Shown one piece after another: positions 42,956 through 51,097 of a stretch of 64,000 bases of DNA. Numbering within the stretch: position 1 is the stretch's first letter; every line of letters starts with the position of its first letter. The position numbers and the translations under genes are program-made. This stretch comes from JAHEEL01 sp942491345 (GTDB lineage Bacteria; Actinomycetota; Acidimicrobiia; Spongiisociales; UBA5794): the NCBI GenBank assembly GCA_942491345.1, contig CALOAN010000044.1:298247-362246 (forward strand), in the 5' to 3' direction. Below the pieces are notes generated by a model. That model ran no database searches, was not told the DNA's origin, and saw nothing but the letters and a program-made list of their open reading frames with translations.

Positions 42956-44455
42956 CTATTCGGGTCGATGACGCCCAACCACAGCCTCGAGTCCACCCTC
43001 GCCGGGCCAGAAGAGCGCTCCCACAAGGCCAACGAGCGCCAGCAGCGTGACCCAGCTTGGAAATCGAGTGAACACAGTCGGGCCGGCCGAACGCAGAGCC
43101 ACATTTCCGTAGAGCACATCCTCGGTGTACAGCTCGGTCTTCTCGCCAACACCGCCCTCTGCCGTGATGAAGGTCGACTTGCCGGTGATCGCTGCATGGA
43201 CGACATCCTGGCCGATCGCGGCCGCATTGACCCTCGTCATGTCAATGAGCTGATCCGATGCAGGGGAATCGCCATAGGTGCTTTCGTTCGATGCAACGAC
43301 CAGAATCTGCGACCCGGCGTTCGATATCGCTCGAATGCTCCTCGGGAATGCACCCTCGAACGAGATGACCGATCCAAGCTGGCCGTCGGTGGTTGCAAGT
43401 GCCATTGGGAACACAACCGCATCGGTGCCCCGCACCATGTCTCTTGGAACCTGGTCGAGTTGGGGAATGAATCCGAGCAGGGAGCGCAACGGAACGTATT
43501 CACCAAACGGAACCGGGTGTTGCTTCGCGTATTCGCCGATCTTCACGCCTTCGGGTGAGTAGAACATGTTGACGTTCAGGAATCCGTTCGGTTCCACCTT
43601 TCTGGTCCCGGAAACGAGGAAGTAGGCCCCGATTCGCCCGGCTTCGGAGATGATCGCGGCCTTTACGGCATCGTTCGTCTCCGGATCAAACGGCGGACCC
43701 GTGGAGTTCTCGGCCCAGACGACGAGATCGGCACCGCCGACCGGAATAGTCTCGGTCAAAGCAAGGTGCGATTCGAAGATGCGTTGGTTCTCGTTCTGGC
43801 AATGGACAATCGGACACGGGGATCCCCCCTGCACAATCGCAACTCGTAGCGCCTCCCCGTCGGCCCTCGGGGGGAACAGCATTCCGGCAACACCGAGGAG
43901 AACGATGACAACCGTCGTGTCAACGAACTGCCGCCAATGGTCGCGCGACTCGATCAGCAGCGCGGCAGCTGCGGCGAACGCGACCGCCAGCACGGTCCAT
44001 CCGGCCGGGCCGATGAATTGGACGCTCCCGAGAAGCGGAGAGAACCCGCCTGCGGCGTAGCCGATATTGCCCCAGGGGAATCCACCGAATGGGAACCGGG
44101 CACGAACGAATTCGACGAGGGCCCACGCGCCAACCGCAATGAGCCACCATCTCCATGCAGGCCAGAGGCGGAAGAGCCAAACGACGAGGCCGTAGAGGGC
44201 GAAGTAGGCGGCCATGAGCATCACGAGCGGCACCCAAGCGACAAACCCGAGGATGCTGATCCAGAACAGCAACAATCCGAAGAACACCGTTCCCCAGAGA
44301 AACCCGATGGTGACGGCCTCAAATCCACGCTCAACGCGTCGCAGTGCCCAGAACAACGGAATCGGTGCGATGAAGGCAACCGGCCCAATGTCCAAGGGCG
44401 GAAACGCAGCCCACATCAGCAAGGCGCTGGCAAATGCCGCAAGGTAGGGAAGCAT
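42956..44455 (-). CDS. lnt: Apolipoprotein N-acyltransferase homologue with Ser at the nucleophile position
   Basis: A 499-residue protein. About six N-terminal membrane helices are followed by a nitrilase-like domain outside the membrane. Catalytic-triad positions compared with E. coli Lnt (E267, K335, C387) are Glu 249 in VVWAENSTG, Lys 311 in YAKQHPVPFGEY and, where Cys is expected, Ser 365 in VISFEGAFPRSI. Lnt N-acylates the Cys of lipoproteins, and this window encodes several. With Ser the protein could be altered in activity. Spacing between the three positions is conserved, so the alignment is firm. The end of the gene lies close to an adenine-rich gap. Confidence 0.75.
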   Translation of the reverse strand: MLPYLAAFASALLMWAAFPPLDIGPVAFIAPIPLFWALRRVERGFEAVTIGFLWGTVFFGLLLFWISILGFVAWVPLVMLMAAYFALYGLVVWLFRLWPAWRWWLIAVGAWALVEFVRARFPFGGFPWGNIGYAAGGFSPLLGSVQFIGPAGWTVLAVAFAAAAALLIESRDHWRQFVDTTVVIVLLGVAGMLFPPRADGEALRVAIVQGGSPCPIVHCQNENQRIFESHLALTETIPVGGADLVVWAENSTGPPFDPETNDAVKAAIISEAGRIGAYFLVSGTRKVEPNGFLNVNMFYSPEGVKIGEYAKQHPVPFGEYVPLRSLLGFIPQLDQVPRDMVRGTDAVVFPMALATTDGQLGSVISFEGAFPRSIRAISNAGSQILVVASNESTYGDSPASDQLIDMTRVNAAAIGQDVVHAAITGKSTFITAEGGVGEKTELYTEDVLYGNVALRSAGPTVFTRFPSWVTLLALVGLVGALFWPGEGGLEAVVGRHRPE

Positions 44456-44482
44456 GAGAACGGGAGAGTAGTGAGGGGACAG

Positions 44483-44571
44483 ACTTGAGACAGGAGACTT
44501 GACTTGAGACAGGAGACTTGAGACAGGAGACTTGAGACAGGAGACTTGAGACAGGAGACTTGAGACAGGAG
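44483..44571. repeat. ACTTGAGACAGGAG tandem array (6 units of 14 bp)
   Basis: Six identical 14-base units, one separated by a five-base partial unit, lie just upstream of the Lnt start and opposite the inositol phosphatase start. The adjacent right-hand stretch (44621-44690) contains the reverse complement CTCAAGTCTC, so the two arms could form a large cruciform between these divergent genes. Confidence 0.85.
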
Positions 44572-44575
44572 ACTT

Positions 44576-44680
44576 GAGAGGGAGCTGCGATGATCATGAG
44601 TCTGAGAGGGAGCTGCGATGATCTCAAGTCTCGGGTCTCGGGTCTCGGATCTCGGATCTCGGATCTCAAGTCTCCTAGTC
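44576..44680. repeat. Direct 20-bp repeat and GTCTCGG/GATCTCGG array before the inositol phosphatase gene
   Basis: A 20-base segment (GAGAGGGAGCTGCGATGATC) occurs at 44576-44595 and again at 44604-44623. It is followed by alternating CTCAAGTCTCGGGTCTCGG and ATCTCGG units. The array reaches the region just before the ATG at 44689, where the ribosome site should be. Confidence 0.75.
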
Positions 44681-44688
44681 TCTCCTCC

Positions 44689-45474
44689 ATGGACGACCTT
44701 GAGATTGCCGTTGCTGCCGCGCGGGCCGGTGGTGGGATTGTCCGTGACGGTTTCGATCGGGGTGTGACGGCGCAGTACAAGCGCCAGTTCGACCCCGTGA
44801 CGGCGACCGATCATTCCTCCGAGGCCGTTGTGCTCTCCATCATCGCCGAGCACCGGCCGAACGATGAGATCCTTGCGGAGGAAAGCGGGGGCTCGATTCC
44901 CGAAGGGCGCCTCTGGATCGTCGATCCCCTCGACGGCACGGTGAATTTCGTCCACGGAATTCCGCAGATCTCGGTAAGCGTCGCTCTCTGGGAGGGTGAC
45001 CGGCCGCTCGTCGGCGTGATCTACGACCCGCTCCGAGATGAGTGCTTCTCGGCTGCGGCGGGCCGTGGCGCCCACCTCAACAACCGTCCCATCAATGTCT
45101 CGCCGGTCGAGCGTCTCGATCGATCGGTCGTGGCAACCGGTTTCCCGTATGACCACGGCGACTATGCCGACGAATACGCGCTGGTTGTTGGTGCCGTCCT
45201 CGGATCGGTCAACGGCATCAGACGATTCGGTTCGGCGGCCCTCGACCTGGCCTGGGTTGCGGCAGGGAGGTACGAGGGGTACTGGGAGCTCGGTCTTGCC
45301 CCTTGGGACCAGGCGGCCGGAATCCTGATCGTTCGCGAGGCCGGCGGTCGGGTCACCGACCTCTCTGGTATCGACTCCGTCCTGATGACAAAGCTTGTCC
45401 TCGCCACCAACGGTGTGGTTCACGACGGACTCCAAGGGATCATCGAGCCGCTCCTCCCCGAACGTCTGCGATGA
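44689..45474 (+). CDS. Inositol monophosphatase family protein
   Basis: A 261-residue phosphatase with the metal-binding motif WIVDPLDGTVNFVHG and the C-terminal motif LGLAPWDQAAGILIV. EESGG (LAEESGG) supplies the first metal-ligand Glu. The family dephosphorylates inositol phosphates, PAP or histidinol phosphate. The start at 44689 lies directly after a repeat array, and no strong ribosome site is visible. Its TGA overlaps the ATG of the amidohydrolase gene. Confidence 0.85.
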   Translation: MDDLEIAVAAARAGGGIVRDGFDRGVTAQYKRQFDPVTATDHSSEAVVLSIIAEHRPNDEILAEESGGSIPEGRLWIVDPLDGTVNFVHGIPQISVSVALWEGDRPLVGVIYDPLRDECFSAAAGRGAHLNNRPINVSPVERLDRSVVATGFPYDHGDYADEYALVVGAVLGSVNGIRRFGSAALDLAWVAAGRYEGYWELGLAPWDQAAGILIVREAGGRVTDLSGIDSVLMTKLVLATNGVVHDGLQGIIEPLLPERLR

Positions 45475-47024
45475 CGTCGCACCGACGCCTGCTCATCGGT
45501 GAGGCGGTGCGGACCGCTCGCGGGATCCATGGGAACGCCGTGTTGATGCACGACGACCGCGTGGTGGCGGTCGGCGACCAGCGAACCCTCCGACAGCCCG
45601 GAGTCCGGATCGAGAACTATGAAGGCGCCTTCCTCCTGCCGGGGATGCGCGACGCCCACATGCACCCGGTCCCGTACGCGGCCTCACTCTTCGGGATCTC
45701 ACTGGAGGAGGTCACGAGCATCAGCATGTTGCAGGAGACGATTCGGACCGCGTCAGCAGATCTCGCTCCAAACGCTCCGTTTGTTGCCCTCCGGCTCGAC
45801 GACGCGTCCCTCGCCGAACGTCGACTCCCCACTCGTGATGACCTCGATGCGGCTGCACCGGACCGTCCAGTCCTTGTCCACCGCTATTGCGGGCATGTCG
45901 CGATCGCCAATACTGCCGCTCTCCGCATGGCCGGCATCACGCCGTCAACGCAAGATCCGAGCGACGGTGTGCTCGACCGCGACGACACTGGTGAACCGAA
46001 CGGGATTCTGCGCGAGACCGCCATCGATCTGGTCTCCACTCGCCTCGATGCATCCGAAGCGGTCACTGATTCTTCTCTCCTCCGCGCGCTCACCGGGCTT
46101 GCAGCCATGGGCATTACGTCCATCGGGGCGATCCTCGGTCTCGGTGACGGGCCGTGGGCAAGCCTTGGGGACGAAGTCACCCGTCTTGTTGCGGTCGCGG
46201 ACCGCCTCCCAATCACCGTCCACGCGTTTGTCATCGCCCACACTGGCGACGGACTCGTCGACGCTGCTCGTCGAATCGGCTGGAGTGAACGCCTTCGGTG
46301 GGCCGGATACAAGGGTTTCGCCGACGGAAGCCTTGGAGGTCACACAGCGGCAATGCACGCTCCGTTCTCCGACCGGCCGGACCAGACCGGGACCATGCGC
46401 CTCGACGCTTCAGACCGGGAACTGGCCAGAGCATCACTCGCAATGGGCGGGATGGTTGCGATCCACGCGATCGGCGACCGGGCGAACGGCGCTGTTATCG
46501 ATCTGTTCGAAGAACTCGTCGCAGAAGGTGCGAACCCGCGAAAGCTCCGGATTGAACACGCCTCTGTTCTCGAGCGATCGGATATCGACCGCATCGCCCG
46601 GCTCGGGGTGATTGCGTCGGTGCAACCGGCATTCCTGGGGTCGGAGTTCGAGTGGATCGCCGACAGGGTGGGAGCGGACCGCGTCGTCTCGACCTACCCG
46701 TTTGCTTCGTTGGACAATGCGGGTGTACCAATGGGTGGAGGTTCGGACAGTCCGGTCGAGTCGCCGGATCCATGGGCCGGTATGGCGCTCGCCCGCGACC
46801 GGGCGGGGGTGATGCTCGCCGAGGGGCTTCTCCCCGACCGGGCCCTCGCACTCTTCACGGACGGCGCTGCAGTTGCGCTCGGCGAACCTCTGCCGCTCGC
46901 TCCAACGAGCCCCGCGGACGTGATCATCGTCGATCGGGATCCCGTCACCATCGATCCCGATGACCTGAGGGAGACGGTCGTCTACGAGACGTGGGTCCGT
47001 GGAGCGCGCGTCGACATCGGTTGA
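45471..47024 (+). CDS. Amidohydrolase, YtcJ/NfdA-like family
   Basis: A 517-residue metal-dependent hydrolase of the amidohydrolase superfamily. The metal-binding N-terminal motif is RDAHMHPVP, later His residues lie in MVAIHAIGDRANG and LRIEHASVL, and the final Asp in GGSDSPVES. An N- and C-terminal beta-sandwich frames the barrel (VVYETWVRGARV end). It probably hydrolyses an N-acyl or N-formyl amine. The start overlaps the preceding stop (ATGA), making a two-gene unit. Confidence 0.8.
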   Translation: MTSHRRLLIGEAVRTARGIHGNAVLMHDDRVVAVGDQRTLRQPGVRIENYEGAFLLPGMRDAHMHPVPYAASLFGISLEEVTSISMLQETIRTASADLAPNAPFVALRLDDASLAERRLPTRDDLDAAAPDRPVLVHRYCGHVAIANTAALRMAGITPSTQDPSDGVLDRDDTGEPNGILRETAIDLVSTRLDASEAVTDSSLLRALTGLAAMGITSIGAILGLGDGPWASLGDEVTRLVAVADRLPITVHAFVIAHTGDGLVDAARRIGWSERLRWAGYKGFADGSLGGHTAAMHAPFSDRPDQTGTMRLDASDRELARASLAMGGMVAIHAIGDRANGAVIDLFEELVAEGANPRKLRIEHASVLERSDIDRIARLGVIASVQPAFLGSEFEWIADRVGADRVVSTYPFASLDNAGVPMGGGSDSPVESPDPWAGMALARDRAGVMLAEGLLPDRALALFTDGAAVALGEPLPLAPTSPADVIIVDRDPVTIDPDDLRETVVYETWVRGARVDIG

Positions 47025-47038
47025 CGAACTGAGCTGGT

Positions 47039-47377
47039 CTAACGCTCGAGGCCCCCGGCGAACTGCCAGCAGTCCGTGCAGAGGTAGCCGGCATTGTGAA
47101 ACCTGGCGTCTTGTTCGCCGATGATGATCCCGCAGATGCTGCACGTGCCGGCGACAAAATCGCGCGCCGCCTCCTGGAAAGGGCCCTCCGACGCAAAGAG
47201 GTCGGTGACAAGCACGGTTCTGCCGGTTCCCTGTTTCACGATCCGCAGGCTATCGAGAAAGGAGGGATTCAGTCTGTAGTCGCCAAACGAGACACGAGAC
47301 GCCAGACACAAGACGCCAGACACGAGACCGGAGACCCGAGACTTCTGCTCGTCTGACTCTCGGTGAAGGAATCGCAA
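47039..47377 (-). CDS. Small zinc-ribbon protein of unknown function
   Basis: The confident part is about 75 residues ending with CSICGIIIGEQDARF and YLCTDCWQFAGG, two CxxC pairs for a zinc ribbon. The annotated ATG at 47377 forces translation of a GAGAC repeat array (47285-47345) as low-complexity Ser/Arg/Val/Leu sequence. The true start is probably further in, for example the GTG codon before KQGTGRTVL. It is convergent with the amidohydrolase gene, 14 bases apart. Confidence 0.5.
   Translation of the reverse strand: MRFLHRESDEQKSRVSGLVSGVLCLASRVSFGDYRLNPSFLDSLRIVKQGTGRTVLVTDLFASEGPFQEAARDFVAGTCSICGIIIGEQDARFHNAGYLCTDCWQFAGGLER
47285..47345. repeat. GAGAC-type simple repeat
   Basis: About eight irregular units based on GAGAC(G/A)C and CAGACAC fill this segment at the 5' side of the zinc-ribbon gene. 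They match the family seen at 41.1, 44.5-44.7 and 59.4 kb. Confidence 0.65.
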
Positions 47378-47619
47378 TTGTCAGGTGCGCTACTTCCCCT
47401 GCACCACGCAGGTTCAATCCACGGTTGGTCGGCAGCGACGTGCGGGGATCAACCCTCCGCCACAAATGACCCGGTCCGATTCCTCACCCTCAGGAGGAGG
47501 TGGCAGCGGCGGAGCCTCCCCGTACGAGACGCAACTGTTCCATATGTCGAATCATGTCCAATAGCTGGGCGCAGCCGCTGACGGAGGGGGTCAAACGGTT
47601 CCACGACCCACGAAGCGCC

Positions 47620-47955
47620 TCACCTTCCGAGCGCAGCGAGGGCGGGAGGGGGCGGCCCGAGTCTTCGTCTCCACCACGCAGTGGGGGAGGCGCGACCGCG
47701 CTGATGCTCGGTCGCAGAGGGGGCGGCCTGGGAGACCGGACCGCGCAGATGAGGTCAGCCCCGCGCGCAGCGAGGGAGGGGGCCTGAGTCTTCGTCTCCA
47801 CCACGCAGTGGGGGAGACGCGACCGAGCTGATGCTCGGTCGCCGAGAGGGGGCGGCCTGGGAGACCGGACCGCGCAGATGAGGTCAGCCCCCCGGTGCCC
47901 GAGCGCAGCGAGGGCGGGAGGGGGCGGCCTGGGAGACCGGACCGCGCAGATGGGT
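47620..47955. repeat. Second array of the 73-bp G-rich repeat family
   Basis: Cores CCGAGCGCAGCGAGGGCGGG occur at about 47627 and 47898, with a truncated CGCGCAGCGAGGG near 47764. GGCGGCCTGGGAGACCGG plus CGCGCAGATGAGGTCAG modules follow at about 47722, 47850 and 47922. Between them is a repeated GTCTTCGTCTCCACCACGCA module, the reverse complement of part of the 67-bp repeat at 27.7 kb. The gap 47378-47985 shows nothing else I can name. Confidence 0.7.
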
Positions 47956-47985
47956 CCGATGAGGATTCGGGCTGGTGGCTGCCGG

Positions 47986-48222
47986 CTAACCCAGGATCTC
48001 CCGCAGGGGCGCGGCAACCGCTTCGTAGTCAGGGTGCTGACCTGTTTCGGCCTTCGAGTAGATCATTCGGTCGTCGAGCATCACCTCGAATCGCCCCCCG
48101 CCTGAAGGGATCAGGGTCAGACGACTGATGTTCTGCTCGAACTCGCCGAGCAGCTTTTCGGCCATGCTCACGGCACGGCTGGTGTAGCTTCAAACGACGC
48201 AGTATTCGATGCTGAGTTCCAT
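47986..48222 (-). CDS. SelW/Rdx-family selenoprotein with in-frame UGA
   Basis: From the ATG complementary to 48220-48222 the protein reads MELSIEYCVV, then TGA (48190-48192), then SYTSRAVSMAEKLLGE. The TGA is codon 11 and makes a CxxU motif with Cys 8, the redox motif position of SelT/SelW/SelH proteins. Downstream, LTLIPSGGGRFEVMLDDRMIYSKAETGQHPD is exactly the conserved Rdx core, and the gene ends after 78 codons. Ordinary gene calling would report only a 61-residue fragment starting after the TGA. A candidate bacterial SECIS hairpin lies just downstream. It is probably a thioredoxin-like redox protein. Sec decoding genes are not in the window. Confidence 0.75.
48161..48179 (-). other. Candidate bacterial SECIS hairpin
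   Basis: In the message, GCCGTG (48179-48174) pairs with CATGGC (48166-48161), including one G-U pair, around a seven-base loop CCGTGAG. The loop begins 17 bases after the UGA, in the range used by bacterial SECIS elements, and contains a GU. It also encodes amino acids, as bacterial SECIS elements must. Confidence 0.45.
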
Positions 48223-48281
48223 GCCGCGCACGGTAGTCCTCTCAGGGCGCGAACCGTGCAGTTGTCGCGTCGATGGTGTTT

Positions 48282-49961
48282 CTAATCACAAACGGCTCCA
48301 CGCTCCGCCGAGCCGACCAACTTGGCGTATTTGGCCAGAGCGCCGGTCGGATATCGTGGCTCGGGCACCGACCAGGCGGCGCGCCGGGACTCGAGGTCCG
48401 CTTCATCAACGAGAAGATCGAGCTGCCTCGCCGGAAGGTCGACACGGATCCTGTCACCCTCCTGGACGAGCGCCAGCGGACCACCCTTCGCCGCCTCGGG
48501 AGCCGCGTGACCGATACACAGGCCGGTCGTACCTCCGGAGAATCGGCCGTCGGTGATCAGGAGCACGTCCTTGCCGAGACCTGCACCCTTGATCGCCGCC
48601 GTGATCGCGAGCATCTCCCGCATGCCGGGACCGCCGGACGGACCTTCGTAGCGAATCACCACAACGTCGCCAGGGTGGAGATCGTGTGCCCAGAGCGCCT
48701 CGAGGGCGTGCTGCTCGTCGTCGAACACCCGCGCCCTGCCTTCGAACACGTCGAGGTCGACGCCTGCGATCTTCACGACCGCTCCCCCCGGCGCAAGCGT
48801 TCCGCGCAGAATCGCAATGCCACCCTGCTCAGCGACCGGATCGGCCATCGCCCTCACTACATCTTGTTCTTCGGGAAACGAGACACCTTCGAGGTTCTCG
48901 GCCATCGTCTGACCGGTCACCGTCAGCGTGTCGCCGTGGATCAGCCCTATGTCGTAGAGCGCACGCAGAACGACCGGCACACCACCGATGCGGTCGAGGT
49001 CGACCATGTGATACCGGCCGAAGGGCTTGAGGTCACCCACGTGTGGTGTCTTCCTGCTGATTCGGTCGAAGTCCTCGAGCGTCAGGTCGACGCGAGCTTC
49101 GTGAGCGATGGCGAGCAGGTGGAGCACCGCGTTCGTCGATCCGCCGAGGGCCATCACAACGGTGATGGCGTTCTCAAACGCCTTGCGGGTCATGATGTCC
49201 CGTGGCCGGATGTCGGAACGCAGCAGTTCCATGGCTGCCTCCCCCGATTGCCGGGCATAGTCGTCGAGCCTCGCGGAAACCGCGGGAACGGACGCACTCC
49301 CGGGGAGCGACATACCGAGCGCCTCACCTACTGAAGCCATCGTGTTCGCCGTGAACATCCCCGCACAGGAACCGTCCCCGGGACAGGCGGCTTGCTCGAT
49401 ACGGAGCAGTTGTTTGTCGTCGATGCGGCCCTCGGAGTGGGCTCCGATACCCTCGAAGACGTCGACGATCGAAATATCAACACCATCGAGCCTGCCGGGG
49501 AGCGACGAACCTCCATAGAGGAACACCGAAGGCAGGTTGTGCCGGGCTGCCGCCATCAGCATCCCCGGCAGGGACTTGTCACATCCGGCGATTGAGACCA
49601 TCGCATCGAAACGCTCGGCGTGCATCATCAGCTCGACCGAGTCGGCAATGACTTCTCGAGACACGAGCGAGGCGCGCATCCCCTCATGGCCCATTGATAT
49701 CCCATCGGAAACCGCAATGGTGGTGAACACCAATCCCACGCCGCCCGCCTCGTACACACCCTCGCGGGCTCGTGCCGACAACTTCGGACCGGTCAGGTTG
49801 CACGGCGTCACTTCGTTCCCCGCGCTGACCACACCGACCTGGGGCTTCGCGAAGTCGCTCTCAGAGAGGCCGACGGCTCGGAGCATTGCCCTCGCTCCGG
49901 CCCTCGCCGGCCCTTCGGTCACGTCTTGCGAATGAATCTTGATGCGAGTCTCAGTAGGCAT
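48282..49961 (-). CDS. ilvD: Dihydroxy-acid dehydratase
   Basis: A 559-residue IlvD/Edd-family protein. Fe-S cluster ligands are expected in TPCNLTG (Cys 54), AGCDKSLPGM and ACPGDGSCAGMFTANTM, and DGRFSGGT is in the C-terminal domain. It dehydrates 2,3-dihydroxy-isovalerate and -methylvalerate in valine and isoleucine synthesis. The length and all motifs are standard, and biosynthetic IlvD is preferred over sugar-acid dehydratases. It stands alone, divergent from the LCP gene. Confidence 0.9.
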   Translation of the reverse strand: MPTETRIKIHSQDVTEGPARAGARAMLRAVGLSESDFAKPQVGVVSAGNEVTPCNLTGPKLSARAREGVYEAGGVGLVFTTIAVSDGISMGHEGMRASLVSREVIADSVELMMHAERFDAMVSIAGCDKSLPGMLMAAARHNLPSVFLYGGSSLPGRLDGVDISIVDVFEGIGAHSEGRIDDKQLLRIEQAACPGDGSCAGMFTANTMASVGEALGMSLPGSASVPAVSARLDDYARQSGEAAMELLRSDIRPRDIMTRKAFENAITVVMALGGSTNAVLHLLAIAHEARVDLTLEDFDRISRKTPHVGDLKPFGRYHMVDLDRIGGVPVVLRALYDIGLIHGDTLTVTGQTMAENLEGVSFPEEQDVVRAMADPVAEQGGIAILRGTLAPGGAVVKIAGVDLDVFEGRARVFDDEQHALEALWAHDLHPGDVVVIRYEGPSGGPGMREMLAITAAIKGAGLGKDVLLITDGRFSGGTTGLCIGHAAPEAAKGGPLALVQEGDRIRVDLPARQLDLLVDEADLESRRAAWSVPEPRYPTGALAKYAKLVGSAERGAVCD

Positions 49962-50027
49962 GGTGTGAGCGTAATCCTCGGTTCCTATCTGGGGATCGTT
50001 CCTAGTCTCAAGGGCATCTGATTTGGA

Positions 50028-51080
50028 ATGGAATCCATGACCACCGAAGAATTCCCCGTTACTACCACCCCACCGCCGGCGCCACCGGCATCACCCCCTC
50101 CGACGAAGCGGAAGGGTGGCTTCGCCAAGAAGGCGTTCCTGGTGCTGCTCGTCTTTGCGCTCGTCGCCGTCCTCGGCACGATCGGGTATGTGAAGTGGAC
50201 CGAAAGCAAGATCGATCGCATCGATGCCTCCGAACTCACGAGCCTTGCCACATTGGCGCCCGGCTCGTCAGAGCCGATCAATTTCCTCGTCATCGCAACC
50301 GACGACCGCTCGAATCTCCCTGACGACTGGAATGAGGATGCCTTCGGGGAGTTCGCCGGCCGCAGAACCGACGTGATGATGCTTGCCCACATGGTGCCCG
50401 GTGAGAGGATCCAGCTTCTGAGCCTCCCACGCGACCTCATGGTTGAAATCGAGGGAAACGGAACCAACCGGCTGAACGCTTCATACGTCGTCGGCGGTCC
50501 GGACCTCCTCATCAAGACCGTCCAGCAGGAGACCGGGATCCCCGTTCACCACTTCGTGGAGATCGACTTCGGTGGGTTCGGCAGGATCGTCGACTCACTC
50601 GGCGGTGTCACCTTCGACTTCCCGCTCGCCGCTCGCGACAACAAGTCGGGATTCGCCGTCGAGGCGGGCACCCAGACTCTGGATGGAGAGATGGCCGTCG
50701 CGTACGCCCGTTCCCGCCAGTACGAGGTGTACGAAAACGGTTCGTGGAGCAGCACCGGCGGCGGAGACATCGCGCGAACGCAGCGGCAGCAGGACATCAT
50801 GGTGCAGTTGTTCGATCAAGTTGCCTCACCTTCGAGTGCGTTCAACCTCCCCACGTTCCTCCCCACGTTCGCAGACAACATCACCGCCGATGAGGGGCTG
50901 AGCCTCGGCCTCATGACTGATCTCGGCCGTGCTGCTCTGGGTCTGGGCTCCGCAGACATCGATCGAGTCACGCTCCCGGTGAAGAACCACAAGGGCACCG
51001 ACGGGCGTGCCTACGTGGTCCCAACGGAAGATGCCGATGCCGTGATTGCCGCATTCATCGTCGGTGATCCATACCCCTGA
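50028..51080 (+). CDS. LytR-CpsA-Psr (LCP) family cell-wall glycopolymer transferase
   Basis: A 350-residue protein. A Pro-rich cytoplasmic N-terminus of about 30 residues and one membrane helix (AFLVLLVFALVAVLGTIGYV) precede the extracytoplasmic LCP domain. Recognisable elements are INFLVIATDDR, GRRTDVMMLAHM, LLSLPRDLMVEI, the NASYVVGGPDLLIKTV helix and the acidic/Arg loop VAYARSRQYE. LCP enzymes attach teichoic acids, arabinogalactan or capsules to peptidoglycan from lipid carriers. Confidence 0.87.
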   Translation: MESMTTEEFPVTTTPPPAPPASPPPTKRKGGFAKKAFLVLLVFALVAVLGTIGYVKWTESKIDRIDASELTSLATLAPGSSEPINFLVIATDDRSNLPDDWNEDAFGEFAGRRTDVMMLAHMVPGERIQLLSLPRDLMVEIEGNGTNRLNASYVVGGPDLLIKTVQQETGIPVHHFVEIDFGGFGRIVDSLGGVTFDFPLAARDNKSGFAVEAGTQTLDGEMAVAYARSRQYEVYENGSWSSTGGGDIARTQRQQDIMVQLFDQVASPSSAFNLPTFLPTFADNITADEGLSLGLMTDLGRAALGLGSADIDRVTLPVKNHKGTDGRAYVVPTEDADAVIAAFIVGDPYP

Positions 51081-51097
51081 TCTGGGCGCCAACCCGC

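Noticed and set aside
47620..47955. Coding gene from open frames in the repeat locus
   Set aside because: Translations are low-complexity Arg/Pro/Gly/Ser repeats that follow the DNA repeat units, in several frames.
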